Positions 7,871 to 16,904 are shown, counted from the first letter of the stretch. The stretch is 29,300 bases of DNA from Synergistaceae bacterium (GCA_022837505.1 JALHFZ010000014.1:1-29300), one strand, 5' to 3'. Notes: generated by a model from the sequence alone, not told the origin. Numbers and translations are program-made.

Positions 7871-9598
7871 ATGGCCATGCCCTCTGAAACAGCACGGCTG
7901 CAGCAGCGGATAAAAGTTCTTGAGGAGCGTAACGCCCGGCTCTGGAAGGAAAAGAACGTGGGAATGGAAACCTTTGAGGCGGCCACCCTCCTCTCGACTT
8001 TTGACACCAGTCTCAACAAGCTCAATGACCCGGAGCTTATCCTGGAACAAATCATAGGGAGAGTCCGGCAGATTATGGCTTTCAAAGCCTGCGCCATATA
8101 TCTTGTGGATGAGGATTCATCCTTTTACCCGGCTCTTTGCATTCCCGGGGAGTTCCTGCCGGGGATCGAGGAGATGGTGGCACAAAGAATAGAAGACCGG
8201 ACCTTCAGCTGGGCCATAAAAAGGAAAAAACCCGTAGTCTCCTACTTTCCCGATTCAGGGACGACCATGATTTTCCACGTCATGACCACCGTCTCCCGGA
8301 CCAGGGGGATGTTTGTTGGAATACTTGACGAGGATTGGGAGGGAATCGCCGACTACGCCCTCGCCTCCCTTTCGCTGACCCTTCACGCTTCGGCGACTGC
8401 CTTCGAGAGTTATGAGCTCTATTCAAACCTTCGAAAGCTCAACCTTGACCTCTTCCATCAAATGCAGGAGGTGGAGAAATCCCGCAAGGAGCTGGATCTC
8501 TACCGCAATTTCCTTGAGGATCAGGTACAGATCCGGACAAGGGAGCTTCTCAAGGCCAACGAAGAGATGAAGATTGAAATGACCGAACGGATGCGGGCCG
8601 AGGAGGATTACATGTCAAGCGAAAAGATGCTGAAGCTCGCCCTCCTCGGTGTGGGGGACGGCCTCTGGATATGGGATGTGCCCTCCGGCAGGCTGGACCT
8701 TTCCTCCCTCTCCCGGGAAATTCTGGGATGCGATGCTGAAATACCCCCCGAGGACGGGAAGATCCTCTCCTGCGGAGGGCATTCCTATTCCTCCCCCCAT
8801 TCCCCCCAATGGGAGGAGCTTATCCTGGAAGAGGACCGTCCCCGCCTGAAGGAAGCCGTCAAGAAGTGCCTCACGGGAGAGACGGAAAATTACCGTATTG
8901 AATACCGCGTGCATGCAAAAGACGGCTCAATCCGATGGATTCTCGACCGCGGCTGCGTGGTGGCAAGGGACGGGGAGGGAAAACCGGTCCGGGTCGCCGG
9001 AACTCATTCCGACATAACTGAGCGCAAGACCATTGAGGTACAGATCCACCACCAGGCAACCCATGATTTCCTGACAGGCCTCCCCAACCGATATCTTTTC
9101 TCTGACCGGCTCAGCCATGCCCTTCTTCTCTCCCGTCGCCGGAATACGGGAGTCGCCCTTTTCTTTATCGACATCGACGATTTCAAGGCCATTAATGACC
9201 GGTGGGGACACGCCATAGGCGATCAGCTTCTTCAGGATGTGGCGGCCAGAATAAGCTCTTCCATAAGGGAGATGGATACTGTCTGTCGGTACGGAGGGGA
9301 TGAGTTCACCATCGTCTTCCCCGACATGGCTGACCGGCAGGAAGTGGAGGGGCTCGTGCGGCGCCTTATGGAGATCTTCAGGGAGCCTTTCTTCGTAGAA
9401 AGCCACAGCCTGCCAATTCACATTTCGGTAGGGGTTGCCCTCTCGTGCCTCAGCACCACCGGCGGGGACGAACTGCTGAAGAAAGCGGATATCGCTATGT
9501 TCAAGGCGAAGGAGAGGGGAAAAAATACCTATGTATTTGCCGAAGATTTTCAGCCCTCGGGGGCTAAAAAACCGCCCTCCCCGAAAAAGGTGAGCTAG
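7871..9598 (+). CDS. Diguanylate cyclase with GAF-like, coiled-coil, PAS and GGDEF domains
   Basis: This enzyme makes cyclic di-GMP from two GTP. The 575-residue product starts with a short coiled coil (6-28), then a GAF-like sensor (about 45-180; KACAIYLVDEDSSFYPALCIPGE). A longer coiled coil follows (195-248), then a PAS domain with a PAC tail (about 250-386; GDGLWIWDVPSGRLDL, GTHSDITERK), and finally the GGDEF domain (about 390-558). The active-site loop is canonical GGDEF at 475-479. An RxxD product-inhibition site (R466-D469) sits the standard five residues upstream, so feedback inhibition is likely. No transmembrane segment is seen, so the sensor is cytosolic. ATG 7871 follows GGGAAGG. 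The gene is 5 bases behind the HDOD gene and abuts the glycerate kinase gene. Confidence 0.95.
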   Translation: MAMPSETARLQQRIKVLEERNARLWKEKNVGMETFEAATLLSTFDTSLNKLNDPELILEQIIGRVRQIMAFKACAIYLVDEDSSFYPALCIPGEFLPGIEEMVAQRIEDRTFSWAIKRKKPVVSYFPDSGTTMIFHVMTTVSRTRGMFVGILDEDWEGIADYALASLSLTLHASATAFESYELYSNLRKLNLDLFHQMQEVEKSRKELDLYRNFLEDQVQIRTRELLKANEEMKIEMTERMRAEEDYMSSEKMLKLALLGVGDGLWIWDVPSGRLDLSSLSREILGCDAEIPPEDGKILSCGGHSYSSPHSPQWEELILEEDRPRLKEAVKKCLTGETENYRIEYRVHAKDGSIRWILDRGCVVARDGEGKPVRVAGTHSDITERKTIEVQIHHQATHDFLTGLPNRYLFSDRLSHALLLSRRRNTGVALFFIDIDDFKAINDRWGHAIGDQLLQDVAARISSSIREMDTVCRYGGDEFTIVFPDMADRQEVEGLVRRLMEIFREPFFVESHSLPIHISVGVALSCLSTTGGDELLKKADIAMFKAKERGKNTYVFAEDFQPSGAKKPPSPKKVS

Positions 9599-10867
9599 AT
9601 GGAAGACGGAATGCGTCAGGATGCACTGAAAACAGCCCTCGCTGCCATTGAGGCGGTGCTTCCCGAGAATGCGGTCCGCAAGGCCATAAAAAGCCCGGCC
9701 TTTTCCGAACGCCTTGCCCTTTCAGGCAGAATTTACCTCGCTGCCATAGGCAAGGCCGCCTGGAGGATGGCAAAGGCTTCGGTGGACGTCCTCGGCCCTG
9801 TGGTGGAAAGAGGCGTTGTCCTCACGAAATACGGCCATTCCCTCGGCCCCATACCGGGGCTTGAGATAATCGAAGCAGGCCATCCTCTGCCGGACGAAAA
9901 TACCCTTTTGGGAACAGCGAAGATCCTCGAGATGATGAAGGGTTTCTCGCCGGAGGATACAGTCCTGTTCCTCGTCTCGGGGGGCGGGTCCGCCCTTTTT
10001 GAAAAACCCCTGCCGGGGGTTTCCCTTGAGGAACTCATCTCTGTCACAGGTGACCTGCTGGCGTCAGGGGCCAATATCGTCGAGATAAACATGATCCGCA
10101 AGCGCCTCTCTTCAGTGAAGGGCGGGCGGTTCGCCCTGGCCGCAGCCCCGGCCCATGTCTTCTCCGTGGTGCTTTCCGACGTGCTGGGGGACCGGCTGGA
10201 CAGCATCGCCTCCGGGCCGGCCCACCCCGACAACTCCATGGTTCGGGAGGCTCTCGCCATAGTGGACAAATACGGACTCTCCCTTCCTCCCGGGGTGCTT
10301 GAGGCCCTTCGGCAGGAAACCCCCCGAAGGGTTCCCAACGTATCCACGATAATAGCAGGCAGCGGCAAGGGGCTCTGCGAGGCAGCCATGGAAGAAATCG
10401 CTTCCCGGGGGTACACCCCCCTTCTCATGACCACCACCCTCGACTGCGAAGCCCGGGAGGCGGGGGCCTTTCTAGCCGCCCTGGCCCGGGAGATCCGCGA
10501 ATCGGGAAACCCCCTCAAGCCTCCCTGCGCTCTAGTCTTCGGAGGAGAGACGGTGGTTCGCCTCAGAGGAAGGGGAAAAGGGGGCAGAAACCAGGAGCTG
10601 GCCCTTGCGGCCGCTCAGGGTATAGCAGAGATGAAAAATACGGTAGTCCTCTCCGTCGGCTCCGACGGAACGGACGGCCCTACCGATGCCGCAGGAGGAA
10701 TCGTGGACGGGACAACCCGGGATGCCCTCGCAACCCTCGGCATGAACCTTGAAGCATACCTGAACGACAATGACTCCTATAATGCCCTCGAAGCCTGCGG
10801 CAGCCTCATCCGGACCGGCCCCACGGGAACGAACGTCAACGATCTGACAATACTGCTCTGCCGGTGA
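9599..10867 (+). CDS. Glycerate 2-kinase, GckA/TtuD (MOFRL) family
   Basis: This kinase converts D-glycerate to 2-phosphoglycerate, feeding two- and three-carbon hydroxyacids into glycolysis. Family signatures are seen across the 422 residues: GKAAWRMAKA near 55, EAGHPLPDENT, the glycine-rich LFLVSGGGSALFE, SSVKGGR, LSDVLGDRLDSIASGP, and the MOFRL tail GGETVVRLRGRGKGGRNQELAL with SVGSDGTDGPTDAAGG. The ATG at 9599 directly follows the TAG of the diguanylate cyclase gene, with AAGGTGAG as ribosome site, so the two are probably co-transcribed. The metabolic link to the downstream acid-sugar block is inferred. Confidence 0.93.
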   Translation: MEDGMRQDALKTALAAIEAVLPENAVRKAIKSPAFSERLALSGRIYLAAIGKAAWRMAKASVDVLGPVVERGVVLTKYGHSLGPIPGLEIIEAGHPLPDENTLLGTAKILEMMKGFSPEDTVLFLVSGGGSALFEKPLPGVSLEELISVTGDLLASGANIVEINMIRKRLSSVKGGRFALAAAPAHVFSVVLSDVLGDRLDSIASGPAHPDNSMVREALAIVDKYGLSLPPGVLEALRQETPRRVPNVSTIIAGSGKGLCEAAMEEIASRGYTPLLMTTTLDCEAREAGAFLAALAREIRESGNPLKPPCALVFGGETVVRLRGRGKGGRNQELALAAAQGIAEMKNTVVLSVGSDGTDGPTDAAGGIVDGTTRDALATLGMNLEAYLNDNDSYNALEACGSLIRTGPTGTNVNDLTILLCR

Positions 10868-11013
10868 ACGAACAGTACGAAAACCATTGTTGCCCCGGCA
10901 GAACATCCCCAACCAAAATGCAATTTTTTTTGGAGACTCTTTCATAAACGATAAGAAATTTTTCGCTCTGAAAAAATGATTTAAAAGTCCCGGGAAATGG
11001 CCAGGAACAAAGT

Positions 11014-11040
11014 TTGACAATATGATTCGTTAAGGATAAT
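11014..11040 (+). promoter_or_regulatory. Candidate promoter of the TTT transporter operon
   Basis: TTGACA (11014-11019) is a perfect -35. The -10 is less clear: GATAAT at 11035-11040 gives a 15-base spacer, and TAATCT two bases later gives 17. Either puts transcription start near 11047, just ahead of the palindrome at 11063. Confidence 0.5.
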
Positions 11041-11062
11041 CTAGTGCTGATTCTAACTTTTC

Positions 11063-11082
11063 TGGTTGATCTTGGTCGAGCA
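11063..11082. promoter_or_regulatory. Operator-like imperfect palindrome, site 1
   Basis: The halves TGGTTGATCT and TGGTCGAGCA form a 20-bp imperfect palindrome in which 7 of 10 positions pair with the opposite half. It begins about 15 bases downstream of the predicted transcription start, where a repressor would block elongation or initiation. A closely related palindrome lies at 20101-20120 in front of the uxaA-type operon. Confidence 0.5.
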
Positions 11083-11226
11083 GAGATTTCGCCAGTAGAC
11101 AAAAAAACGTAAAATTCCCCAGAGAAGCTTGATTATCCGTTTCTTCAGAAATACCCGTATCTGTGTTCTTCACGAAGGGTCCAAAGAAACGCTATATTCA
11201 TACAACCTGAAGGAGGAGATTTGCGA

Positions 11227-12207
11227 ATGAGGAAATCACGGTGGATTGTGGGAATATTGGTGCTCCTGGTGTGCGTAATGGCAGGGCAGGCGGCCTTCGC
11301 AGAGTATCCGACAAAACAGATTACTGTACTGCAGGGGTTCAAAGCCGGTGGGGGAAGCGATACGCTCGCCCAGCTTACCCAGCCCTTTCTCGAAAAAGCA
11401 ATCGGTCAGTCCTTCATCAACCAGTACATCCCCGGTGCGACCGGAGCCATAGCATGGACACAGCTCGCGAAGACGGCAAAGAAAGACGGTTACACCCTCA
11501 GCATAACGAATACCCCCATGCTTCAGACCAACTACATCATGAATCCCGAAATTACCTACAATATCAGTGAACTCGAACCCATTGCGAACGTAGTGACAGA
11601 TCCCGGTATTATTGTCGTTGCCAAGGACAGCCCCTACAAAACAGTGGAGGATTTTCTCAAGGCGGCAAAAGAAAACCCGGGCAAACTCACTGTTGGAAAT
11701 TCCGGCGTAGGCGGAGACGACTTTTTCACCACCCTGATCTTTGAAAAAGCCAGCGGCCTGAAGTTCCAGATGATTCCCTTTGAAGGGGACGGCCCCTCCT
11801 GGCAGGCAGCCATGGGCGGCAAAATTGACGCCAGCTTCAACAACCTCGGAATAACCTATCCCCAGATTAAAGCGGGCAATCTTCGCGCTCTCGCGGTCTT
11901 TACCGAAAATAGATACGAGCTTATCCCCGATGTTCCGACTGCCAAAGAACTCGGCTATAACGTCGTGTCCGGTTCCTCCCGGGGATACAGTGCTCCCAAG
12001 GGAATACCGGCGGAGACAAGGGATACCCTCATCGCAGCCTTCAAAAAGATGGCCGAGATGCCTGAATTCGTAAAGGCATGCAATGACCGTGCAAGCATCA
12101 TCGACATGAAGTTCGGTGATGATTACGCGAAAATGCTGAAGGAACAGGAAGCCGCGTTCAAAATAATCTGGGATGAAGTAAAAGAACAGTACCAGGGGAA
12201 AAAATAG
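11227..12207 (+). CDS. TTT transporter periplasmic solute-binding protein (TctC/Bug family)
   Basis: This is the periplasmic receptor of a tripartite tricarboxylate transporter, which captures an organic or sugar acid for the TctAB membrane complex. It has 326 residues with a clear signal peptide (positive MRKSR, hydrophobic core, cleavage likely after AFA at residue 25). Bug-family landmarks follow: EYPTKQITVLQGFKAGGG, IPGATGAIAWTQLAKTAKKDGYTL, KDSPYKTVEDFLKAAKENPGKL, NSGVGGDD and IPDVPTAKELG. The ATG at 11227 sits behind AAGGAGGAG; a TTG six bases earlier is less likely. It is the first gene of the operon and is followed by a strong hairpin with a T-run. Confidence 0.94.
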   Translation: MRKSRWIVGILVLLVCVMAGQAAFAEYPTKQITVLQGFKAGGGSDTLAQLTQPFLEKAIGQSFINQYIPGATGAIAWTQLAKTAKKDGYTLSITNTPMLQTNYIMNPEITYNISELEPIANVVTDPGIIVVAKDSPYKTVEDFLKAAKENPGKLTVGNSGVGGDDFFTTLIFEKASGLKFQMIPFEGDGPSWQAAMGGKIDASFNNLGITYPQIKAGNLRALAVFTENRYELIPDVPTAKELGYNVVSGSSRGYSAPKGIPAETRDTLIAAFKKMAEMPEFVKACNDRASIIDMKFGDDYAKMLKEQEAAFKIIWDEVKEQYQGKK

Positions 12208-12224
12208 CAGTTCAGAAAGTTTGC

Positions 12225-12262
12225 AAAGCGCCGCGGCAGATTTGTTTCCGCGGCGCTTTTTT
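12225..12262 (+). terminator. Intrinsic terminator or attenuator between tctC-like and tctB-like genes
   Basis: AAAGCGCCGCGG (12225-12236) pairs perfectly with CCGCGGCGCTTT (12248-12259) around an 11-base loop, and six T residues end the structure. Its place inside the transporter operon suggests partial termination that keeps the binding protein in excess of the membrane subunits. Confidence 0.85.
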
Positions 12263-12363
12263 AGATATTTACTGCGGTATTCCGTAACAGACGCTGGAAG
12301 TTCTTCCATGTCTGCGGCACCCAGCGCAGATACATAGAGGAAACGACATGGGAGGTAAGTACT

Positions 12364-12831
12364 TTGGGATATCTTGTGCAGCACGTTCTTTTTGCAGTAT
12401 TCACTGTCGGTCTCGGCCTTTATTTTTTTATAAAGGCGTTTTTCATGCCAAGCACAGCAGCGCATTTCCCCACAATTATCGCAAGCCTCGTATTTATCCT
12501 TACCGCCTCCATGGTCGTCGAGGCCCTGAGAAAAGTGCGGAGGGGAAGCGGAGTTCCGATCAGCAAGGCACCCGAGGAAAAAATTCTGGTGCCCCGTGTG
12601 GTGAGTTATGTGGCTTTAACCGCTGTCTACATATTTCTTATCCCCAGGATCGGCTATTTTGTTGCAACCCCTATCTTTATGATCATCAGCTACAGCTATC
12701 TCCGTGCACTGGGAACCTTCAAAATTCTTCTCGTAAGCATCTGTTTTTCAATTTTTATTTACTTTCTCTTCGTCTGGTTTTTGAAGCTCCCCATACCCAT
12801 GGGACTTCTTGAACCTTTTTTTGAAAGCTAG
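12364..12831 (+). CDS. TTT transporter small membrane subunit (TctB family)
   Basis: This is the small membrane subunit of the tripartite tricarboxylate transporter. Its 155 residues contain about four hydrophobic segments (near 8-25, 36-52, 78-96 and 100-140) separated by a short basic and acidic loop (RKVRRGSGVPISKAPEEK), matching TctB size and topology. The GYFVATPIFM motif near residue 97 is common in the family. Translation most likely starts at TTG 12364, since GGAGGT at 12351-12356 lies 7 bases upstream; the ATG at 12348 is in another frame. It ends 17 bases before the tctA-like gene. Confidence 0.88.
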   Translation: MGYLVQHVLFAVFTVGLGLYFFIKAFFMPSTAAHFPTIIASLVFILTASMVVEALRKVRRGSGVPISKAPEEKILVPRVVSYVALTAVYIFLIPRIGYFVATPIFMIISYSYLRALGTFKILLVSICFSIFIYFLFVWFLKLPIPMGLLEPFFES

Positions 12832-12848
12832 GAAAGAAGGCAGATGCC

Positions 12849-14360
12849 ATGATTCTCGACAATATTCTTCTGGGACTGACCTCTGTTCTGAGCGGGTACA
12901 ACCTTTTAGCCGTGGCAGCAGGAACTGGACTGGGACTTTTCGTGGGCGCCATGCCGGGCCTTTCCGCCACCATGGCCATTGCCATTCTTCTTCCGGTGAC
13001 CTTTGTCTTCAAGCCTGAAACGGGTATCAGCATGCTGGCTTCCATATACATGGGGGCCATGTACGGAGGGTCCATCGCTGCGATTCTCATCCGTACCCCC
13101 GGCACTCCCGCCGCTGCGGCCACGATTCTCGACGGCTATCCCATGGCGCAGCGGGGCGAGGCGGGGCGGGCGCTGGGGATTTCCCTTACAGCTTCCTTCG
13201 TGGGTGGAATCATCAGTTCCCTTTTCCTGCTGACCGTCGCTCCGGTTCTCGGAGGCATTGCCGTCATGTTCGGACCGGTAGAACTTTTTGCCGTGGCGGT
13301 GCTGGGCATGACGATCATCGGGTCTCTTTCCCAGGGCTCGGCCATCAAGGGACTTCTCGCCGGTTCCCTGGGGCTTCTTTTCTCAACGGTAGGGATGGAT
13401 TCCGTAACGGGCATTCCCCGGTTCACCCTCGGAAACATCAATCTCTTCTCCGGCATCCCCTTCACCGTGGCCCTTATCGGTCTCTTTTCAATCCCCCAGG
13501 CCATCCGCCTGATCGAGAAGGAAGAAAGCCTGGTGGAACGGGTAAATTTAATTACCGACAGAATCCTCCTTCCCTGGAGGGAAATTCGTCCCCTCATCCC
13601 GACCTTTATACGTTCGAGCCTCATTGGGGTCTTTACCGGCATAATCCCCGGCACGGGAGGCGACACAGCCTGCTGGTTCGCCTACAATGAGGCGAAGCGG
13701 GCATCCGACGACAAGGAGTCTTTCGGGAAGGGCAGCCCCTACGGAATCGCGGCTCCCGAGGCCGCGAACAATGCCGTGGTCGGCGGTGCGCTCATCCCCA
13801 CAATCTCCCTCGGTATTCCCGGAAGTTCCTCCACCGCCATTCTCCTCGGAGGGCTGATGATCCACGGCATCATGCCCGGCCCCACCCTTATGACGGAGTA
13901 TGCGGGGGTAACCTACACTCTCTTGTGGGCAATATTCCTGTCGAACTTTTTTATGTTTGCCGAGGGTATTCTTTTCACAAAAGCGTGCATTTTCGTAACC
14001 CGGATAAGCAACAAGGTGCTCTCCGTAGCCATAGTTGTGCTGTGCGTCATCGGGTCCTTCGCCATCAACAACAACTTCTTCGAAGTCGGCCTGATGTTCG
14101 GCTTCGGCATCCTGGGTTATTTCATGGATAAACTGAAGATTCCCGTGGCTCCCCTGGTGGTTGGACTCATTCTCGGGAGGATGCTTGACGTGAGCCTTCA
14201 TCAGTCCCTCCTCATGAGCCAGGGTTCGTGGATGATCTTCCTGGAGAACCCGATCTCCGCCGTTCTCCTTTTCATCGCTCTTTTTTCCCTCATCCAGTCC
14301 ACTCCCATATATGGCAGATGGAGAGCATCCCGAAGAAAAAAATCAGGCGAGGCCCGCTGA
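12849..14360 (+). CDS. TTT transporter large membrane subunit (TctA family)
   Basis: This is the main permease subunit of the transporter, 503 residues with about 11-12 predicted membrane spans. The conserved first signature (GTGLGLFVGAMPGLSATMAIAI, about 23-44) and second signature (GVFTGIIPGTGGDTACWFAYNEAKR, about 260-284) are the repeated GxxPG loops of the family. ASIYMGAMYGGSIAAILIRTPGTPAAAAT and PEAANNAVVGGALIPTISLGIPGSSSTAILLG are also typical. With the TctB- and TctC-type genes upstream it makes a complete transporter. The dehydrogenase and racemase genes that follow in the same unit suggest the imported acid is also their substrate. Confidence 0.95.
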   Translation: MILDNILLGLTSVLSGYNLLAVAAGTGLGLFVGAMPGLSATMAIAILLPVTFVFKPETGISMLASIYMGAMYGGSIAAILIRTPGTPAAAATILDGYPMAQRGEAGRALGISLTASFVGGIISSLFLLTVAPVLGGIAVMFGPVELFAVAVLGMTIIGSLSQGSAIKGLLAGSLGLLFSTVGMDSVTGIPRFTLGNINLFSGIPFTVALIGLFSIPQAIRLIEKEESLVERVNLITDRILLPWREIRPLIPTFIRSSLIGVFTGIIPGTGGDTACWFAYNEAKRASDDKESFGKGSPYGIAAPEAANNAVVGGALIPTISLGIPGSSSTAILLGGLMIHGIMPGPTLMTEYAGVTYTLLWAIFLSNFFMFAEGILFTKACIFVTRISNKVLSVAIVVLCVIGSFAINNNFFEVGLMFGFGILGYFMDKLKIPVAPLVVGLILGRMLDVSLHQSLLMSQGSWMIFLENPISAVLLFIALFSLIQSTPIYGRWRASRRKKSGEAR

Positions 14361-14396
14361 GCGCCTTACTATCGAAAGAGAAGGGAGAATTTTTTT

Positions 14397-15494
14397 ATGG
14401 AAAGAACAATGGCAGGCCTTGTAACCCACTCGAACGGCGACGTGGCCCTTGTGGAAGTGCCCGTTCCAAAGCTGGGGCAGAACCCCTATGCTCCCCATGA
14501 CGTATTGCTCGAGGTGGAATACTGCGGCATCTGCGGCAGCGATATTCACAAGTGGGGGGCGAGCAAAGAGGAAAAGGCAGCCGTACTCCATCCGGAGCGA
14601 AATGTCGTCCAGGGTCACGAGATCGTGGCGCGGGTGGTTGAAACCGGTCAGAAAGTGAGCCGCGTGAAGGCCGGAGACCGGGTGGTCTGCGAAATAGTCA
14701 CTTTCTACTGCGGTCATTGCCCGGCATGCCTGGAAGGACGGTTCAACATCTGCAATACATTGAAGCCCATGGACGGCAGAGCCCATTACGTCACGGGAGG
14801 GGGCTTTGCAAAATACACGGTATGGCCTGAATTTCAGCTCCATGTCCTCCCCGATCACGTGGATTCCCGGGCGTCGGTCCTCATGGAGCCCACAGCGGGA
14901 TCGGTCCACAGCATCGTTTCGAGAATGGGCGTCCGTGCGGGAGAGTCCGTGGCAATCCTCGGACCGGGAGCGAGGGGAATCTTGCTCATGCAAGTCTGCA
15001 AGGCCATAGGAGCAGGTCCGGTTTTCATGAGCGGTCTCGACAGAGACGCGTCCTTCCGTCTTGAAATGGCAAAAAAAATGGGAGCGGACGTGGTGATCAA
15101 CGTGGAGAAGGAAGATCTTCGGAAACGCATCTCCGACCTCACCGGCGGAATCGGCGTAGACGTGGTCCTTGAAAATACAGGGTCGATTGAACCCATCGCG
15201 GAATCTCTCGATATAGTCCGGAAAGGCGGCAAGGTCCTCTGGGCCGGAGGAGGAATCCGGGGAGGCATCACGGCTCCGGTGGACACTCATAAGATTATCG
15301 TGAAGGAAATCGATGTGAAGGGCGAAATTTCCCAGATTCCCTACGACTGGAAAACGGCCATTCATCTTGTCGGGACGGGGGATGTCATCCTCGACCCCCT
15401 GGTGACCCACGAATTTCCCCTGGAAAAGTGGGAGGAAGGTTTCAATATGGCCGCCACAAGCCACGACTGCCTTCGGGTAGCTCTGAAGCCTTAG
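14397..15494 (+). CDS. Zinc-dependent medium-chain alcohol/polyol dehydrogenase
   Basis: This NAD(P)-dependent MDR-family dehydrogenase has 365 residues. Catalytic-zinc ligands are recognisable: C46 in CGICGSD, H74-E75 in GHE and E164 in MEP. The structural zinc site is complete (C105, C108, C111, C119). The Rossmann signature GPGARG lies at 189-194. Its nearest functional classes are L-threonine, sorbitol or sugar-acid dehydrogenases; the exact substrate cannot be read from sequence. The ATG at 14397 has AAGGGAGA upstream. It lies 36 bases after the transporter and 16 bases before the LarA-like gene, so I infer that it oxidises a hydroxyl group of the imported acid or its epimer. Confidence 0.92.
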   Translation: MERTMAGLVTHSNGDVALVEVPVPKLGQNPYAPHDVLLEVEYCGICGSDIHKWGASKEEKAAVLHPERNVVQGHEIVARVVETGQKVSRVKAGDRVVCEIVTFYCGHCPACLEGRFNICNTLKPMDGRAHYVTGGGFAKYTVWPEFQLHVLPDHVDSRASVLMEPTAGSVHSIVSRMGVRAGESVAILGPGARGILLMQVCKAIGAGPVFMSGLDRDASFRLEMAKKMGADVVINVEKEDLRKRISDLTGGIGVDVVLENTGSIEPIAESLDIVRKGGKVLWAGGGIRGGITAPVDTHKIIVKEIDVKGEISQIPYDWKTAIHLVGTGDVILDPLVTHEFPLEKWEEGFNMAATSHDCLRVALKP

Positions 15495-15510
15495 AGAAGG
15501 GGTGATACCC

Positions 15511-16779
15511 ATGTCGGCAATCGACGAACTTCTGGCTCCGATACGTTTGCCCCGGATGGTGAAAGTGCGGCAGATCTTTCCCCGTCCGAGGATTGAAAAT
15601 CTCGAGGAAGAACTCTCACGGAAACTGAAGGAAAGTGGAACTCTCGACGGAATACGCAAGGGCTGGAATGTGGCGGTCACCGCCGGAAGCCGCGGCATAA
15701 CAGATATGGCCCTGATGCTGAAAGTGCTGGTGAGAGAAATACGGGCAGCCGGAGGGGATCCCTTCATCTTCCCCGCCATGGGAAGCCACGGCGGGGCCTC
15801 GGCGGAGGGACAGACCCACATGCTTCATACCATGGGGATCACGGAGGAATACCTGGGAGCCCCTATCCGGGCGACCATGGAAACTGTGCAGATCGGAACC
15901 TCTTCCAATGGGCTTCCCGTATACCTCGATAAATTCGCCGACGAGGCCGACGCAATAGTCATCATCAACAGGATCAAGCCTCACGTTGCCTTCCGCGGCC
16001 CCTTCGAGAGTGGCCTCATGAAAATGACCACTATCGGGATGGGAAAGCAGAAGGGGGCAGACCATGCCCACATGCTCGGTTTCGGAAAAATGGCGGAGAC
16101 CATTCCCGCCATCGCGCGGGTAACTCTTGCGAAGAAAAACATTCTCTGTGCGGTGGGTATTCTGGAGAACGCCTACCACGAGACAGCCCGCCTCGAAGTA
16201 CTCAGGGCGAAGGAGATCGAAGCCCGGGAACCGGAACTTCTTAAAGAAGCCTGGAAGCTCTATCCGAGAATATTCTTCGATGAACTGGATGTGCTCATAC
16301 TCGACGAAATCGGAAAAGACATCAGCGGCACGGGGTTTGACACGAACATCGTGGGGCGGTTCCACACCCCCTATGCGTCGGGCGGTCCCAGCATCACGCG
16401 GGTTGGTGTTCTTGATATTACGGACAAGTCGAACGGAAACGCCAACGGCCTTGGCATTCTCGATATTACCACCAGAAGAGCCTATGATAAGTTCGACTTC
16501 GAACAGACCTACCCGAACGCCCTGACCTCCACGGTCCCCACGAGCGTCAAGCTGCCCATGGTTCTGAAGAACGATCTCCAGGTCATCCAGGCGGCCATCA
16601 AGATGAGCAACGTGGCGGACCGTAGGGCCATTCGAATGGTCCGGGTAAAAAATACCGTACATCTCGGAGAGATTGAAGTATCGGAAAATCTTGCCGAATA
16701 TGCCCGGAAACATCCGAATCTTGAAGTAATGAGCGAACCGTACAAGCTTCTTTTTAACAGCGAGGGAAACCTTTTCTGA
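15511..16779 (+). CDS. LarA-like (DUF2088) protein, probable nickel-pincer-dependent racemase/epimerase
   Basis: The 422-residue protein resembles the lactate racemase LarA superfamily, whose characterised members use a nickel-pincer nucleotide to racemise or epimerise 2-hydroxyacids (lactate, malate, D-gluconate). Residues that fit the LarA active site are H93 in GSHGG, H158 in NRIKPH, K171 in SGLMKM (the expected pincer-attachment lysine) and H187 in GADHAH, which is 16 residues after the lysine as in LarA. This alignment was made by eye. The ATG at 15511 has GAAGGGGTGA upstream; a GTG at 15502 is less likely. No larB, larC or larE cofactor-synthesis genes lie in the window. Position at the end of the TTT operon suggests C2 epimerisation of an imported sugar acid. 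Confidence 0.75.
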   Translation: MSAIDELLAPIRLPRMVKVRQIFPRPRIENLEEELSRKLKESGTLDGIRKGWNVAVTAGSRGITDMALMLKVLVREIRAAGGDPFIFPAMGSHGGASAEGQTHMLHTMGITEEYLGAPIRATMETVQIGTSSNGLPVYLDKFADEADAIVIINRIKPHVAFRGPFESGLMKMTTIGMGKQKGADHAHMLGFGKMAETIPAIARVTLAKKNILCAVGILENAYHETARLEVLRAKEIEAREPELLKEAWKLYPRIFFDELDVLILDEIGKDISGTGFDTNIVGRFHTPYASGGPSITRVGVLDITDKSNGNANGLGILDITTRRAYDKFDFEQTYPNALTSTVPTSVKLPMVLKNDLQVIQAAIKMSNVADRRAIRMVRVKNTVHLGEIEVSENLAEYARKHPNLEVMSEPYKLLFNSEGNLF

Positions 16780-16856
16780 CTCCCTTTTGTCCACTGAAAT
16801 CGGCCCGGAGGAAGACCTTTGTCAACCCGCACCATTCCCGGTCTAAAAGAACAGAG

Positions 16857-16896
16857 AAGAAGAGCCTTCCCTATTTCTCTTGGGAAGGCTCTTCTT
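16857..16896. terminator. Bidirectional terminator between convergent operons
   Basis: AAGAAGAGCCTTCCC (16857-16871) and GGGAAGGCTCTTCTT (16882-16896) are perfect 15-bp complements around a 10-base loop. It lies between the stop of the LarA-like gene (16779) and the stop of the leftward dehydratase gene (16905), so it can serve both strands. Confidence 0.8.
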
Positions 16897-16904
16897 GAGA
16901 GGGG

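Larger units (their letters stand above)
10868..11226. promoter_or_regulatory. Regulatory intergenic region before the TTT transporter operon
   Basis: This 359-base stretch is AT-rich compared with its surroundings and encodes no convincing protein. It holds a TTGACA-type promoter (11014-11040), a palindromic operator (11063-11082) and a possible second promoter, TTCACG (11168-11173), 18 bases, TATATT (11192-11197). I found no clear terminator for the upstream glycerate kinase gene. Confidence 0.5.

Noticed and set aside
11236..12465. 409-codon leftward frame opposite the tctC-like gene
   Set aside because: Overlaps a strongly supported signal-peptide-bearing gene, has no ribosome site, and crosses the terminator hairpin.
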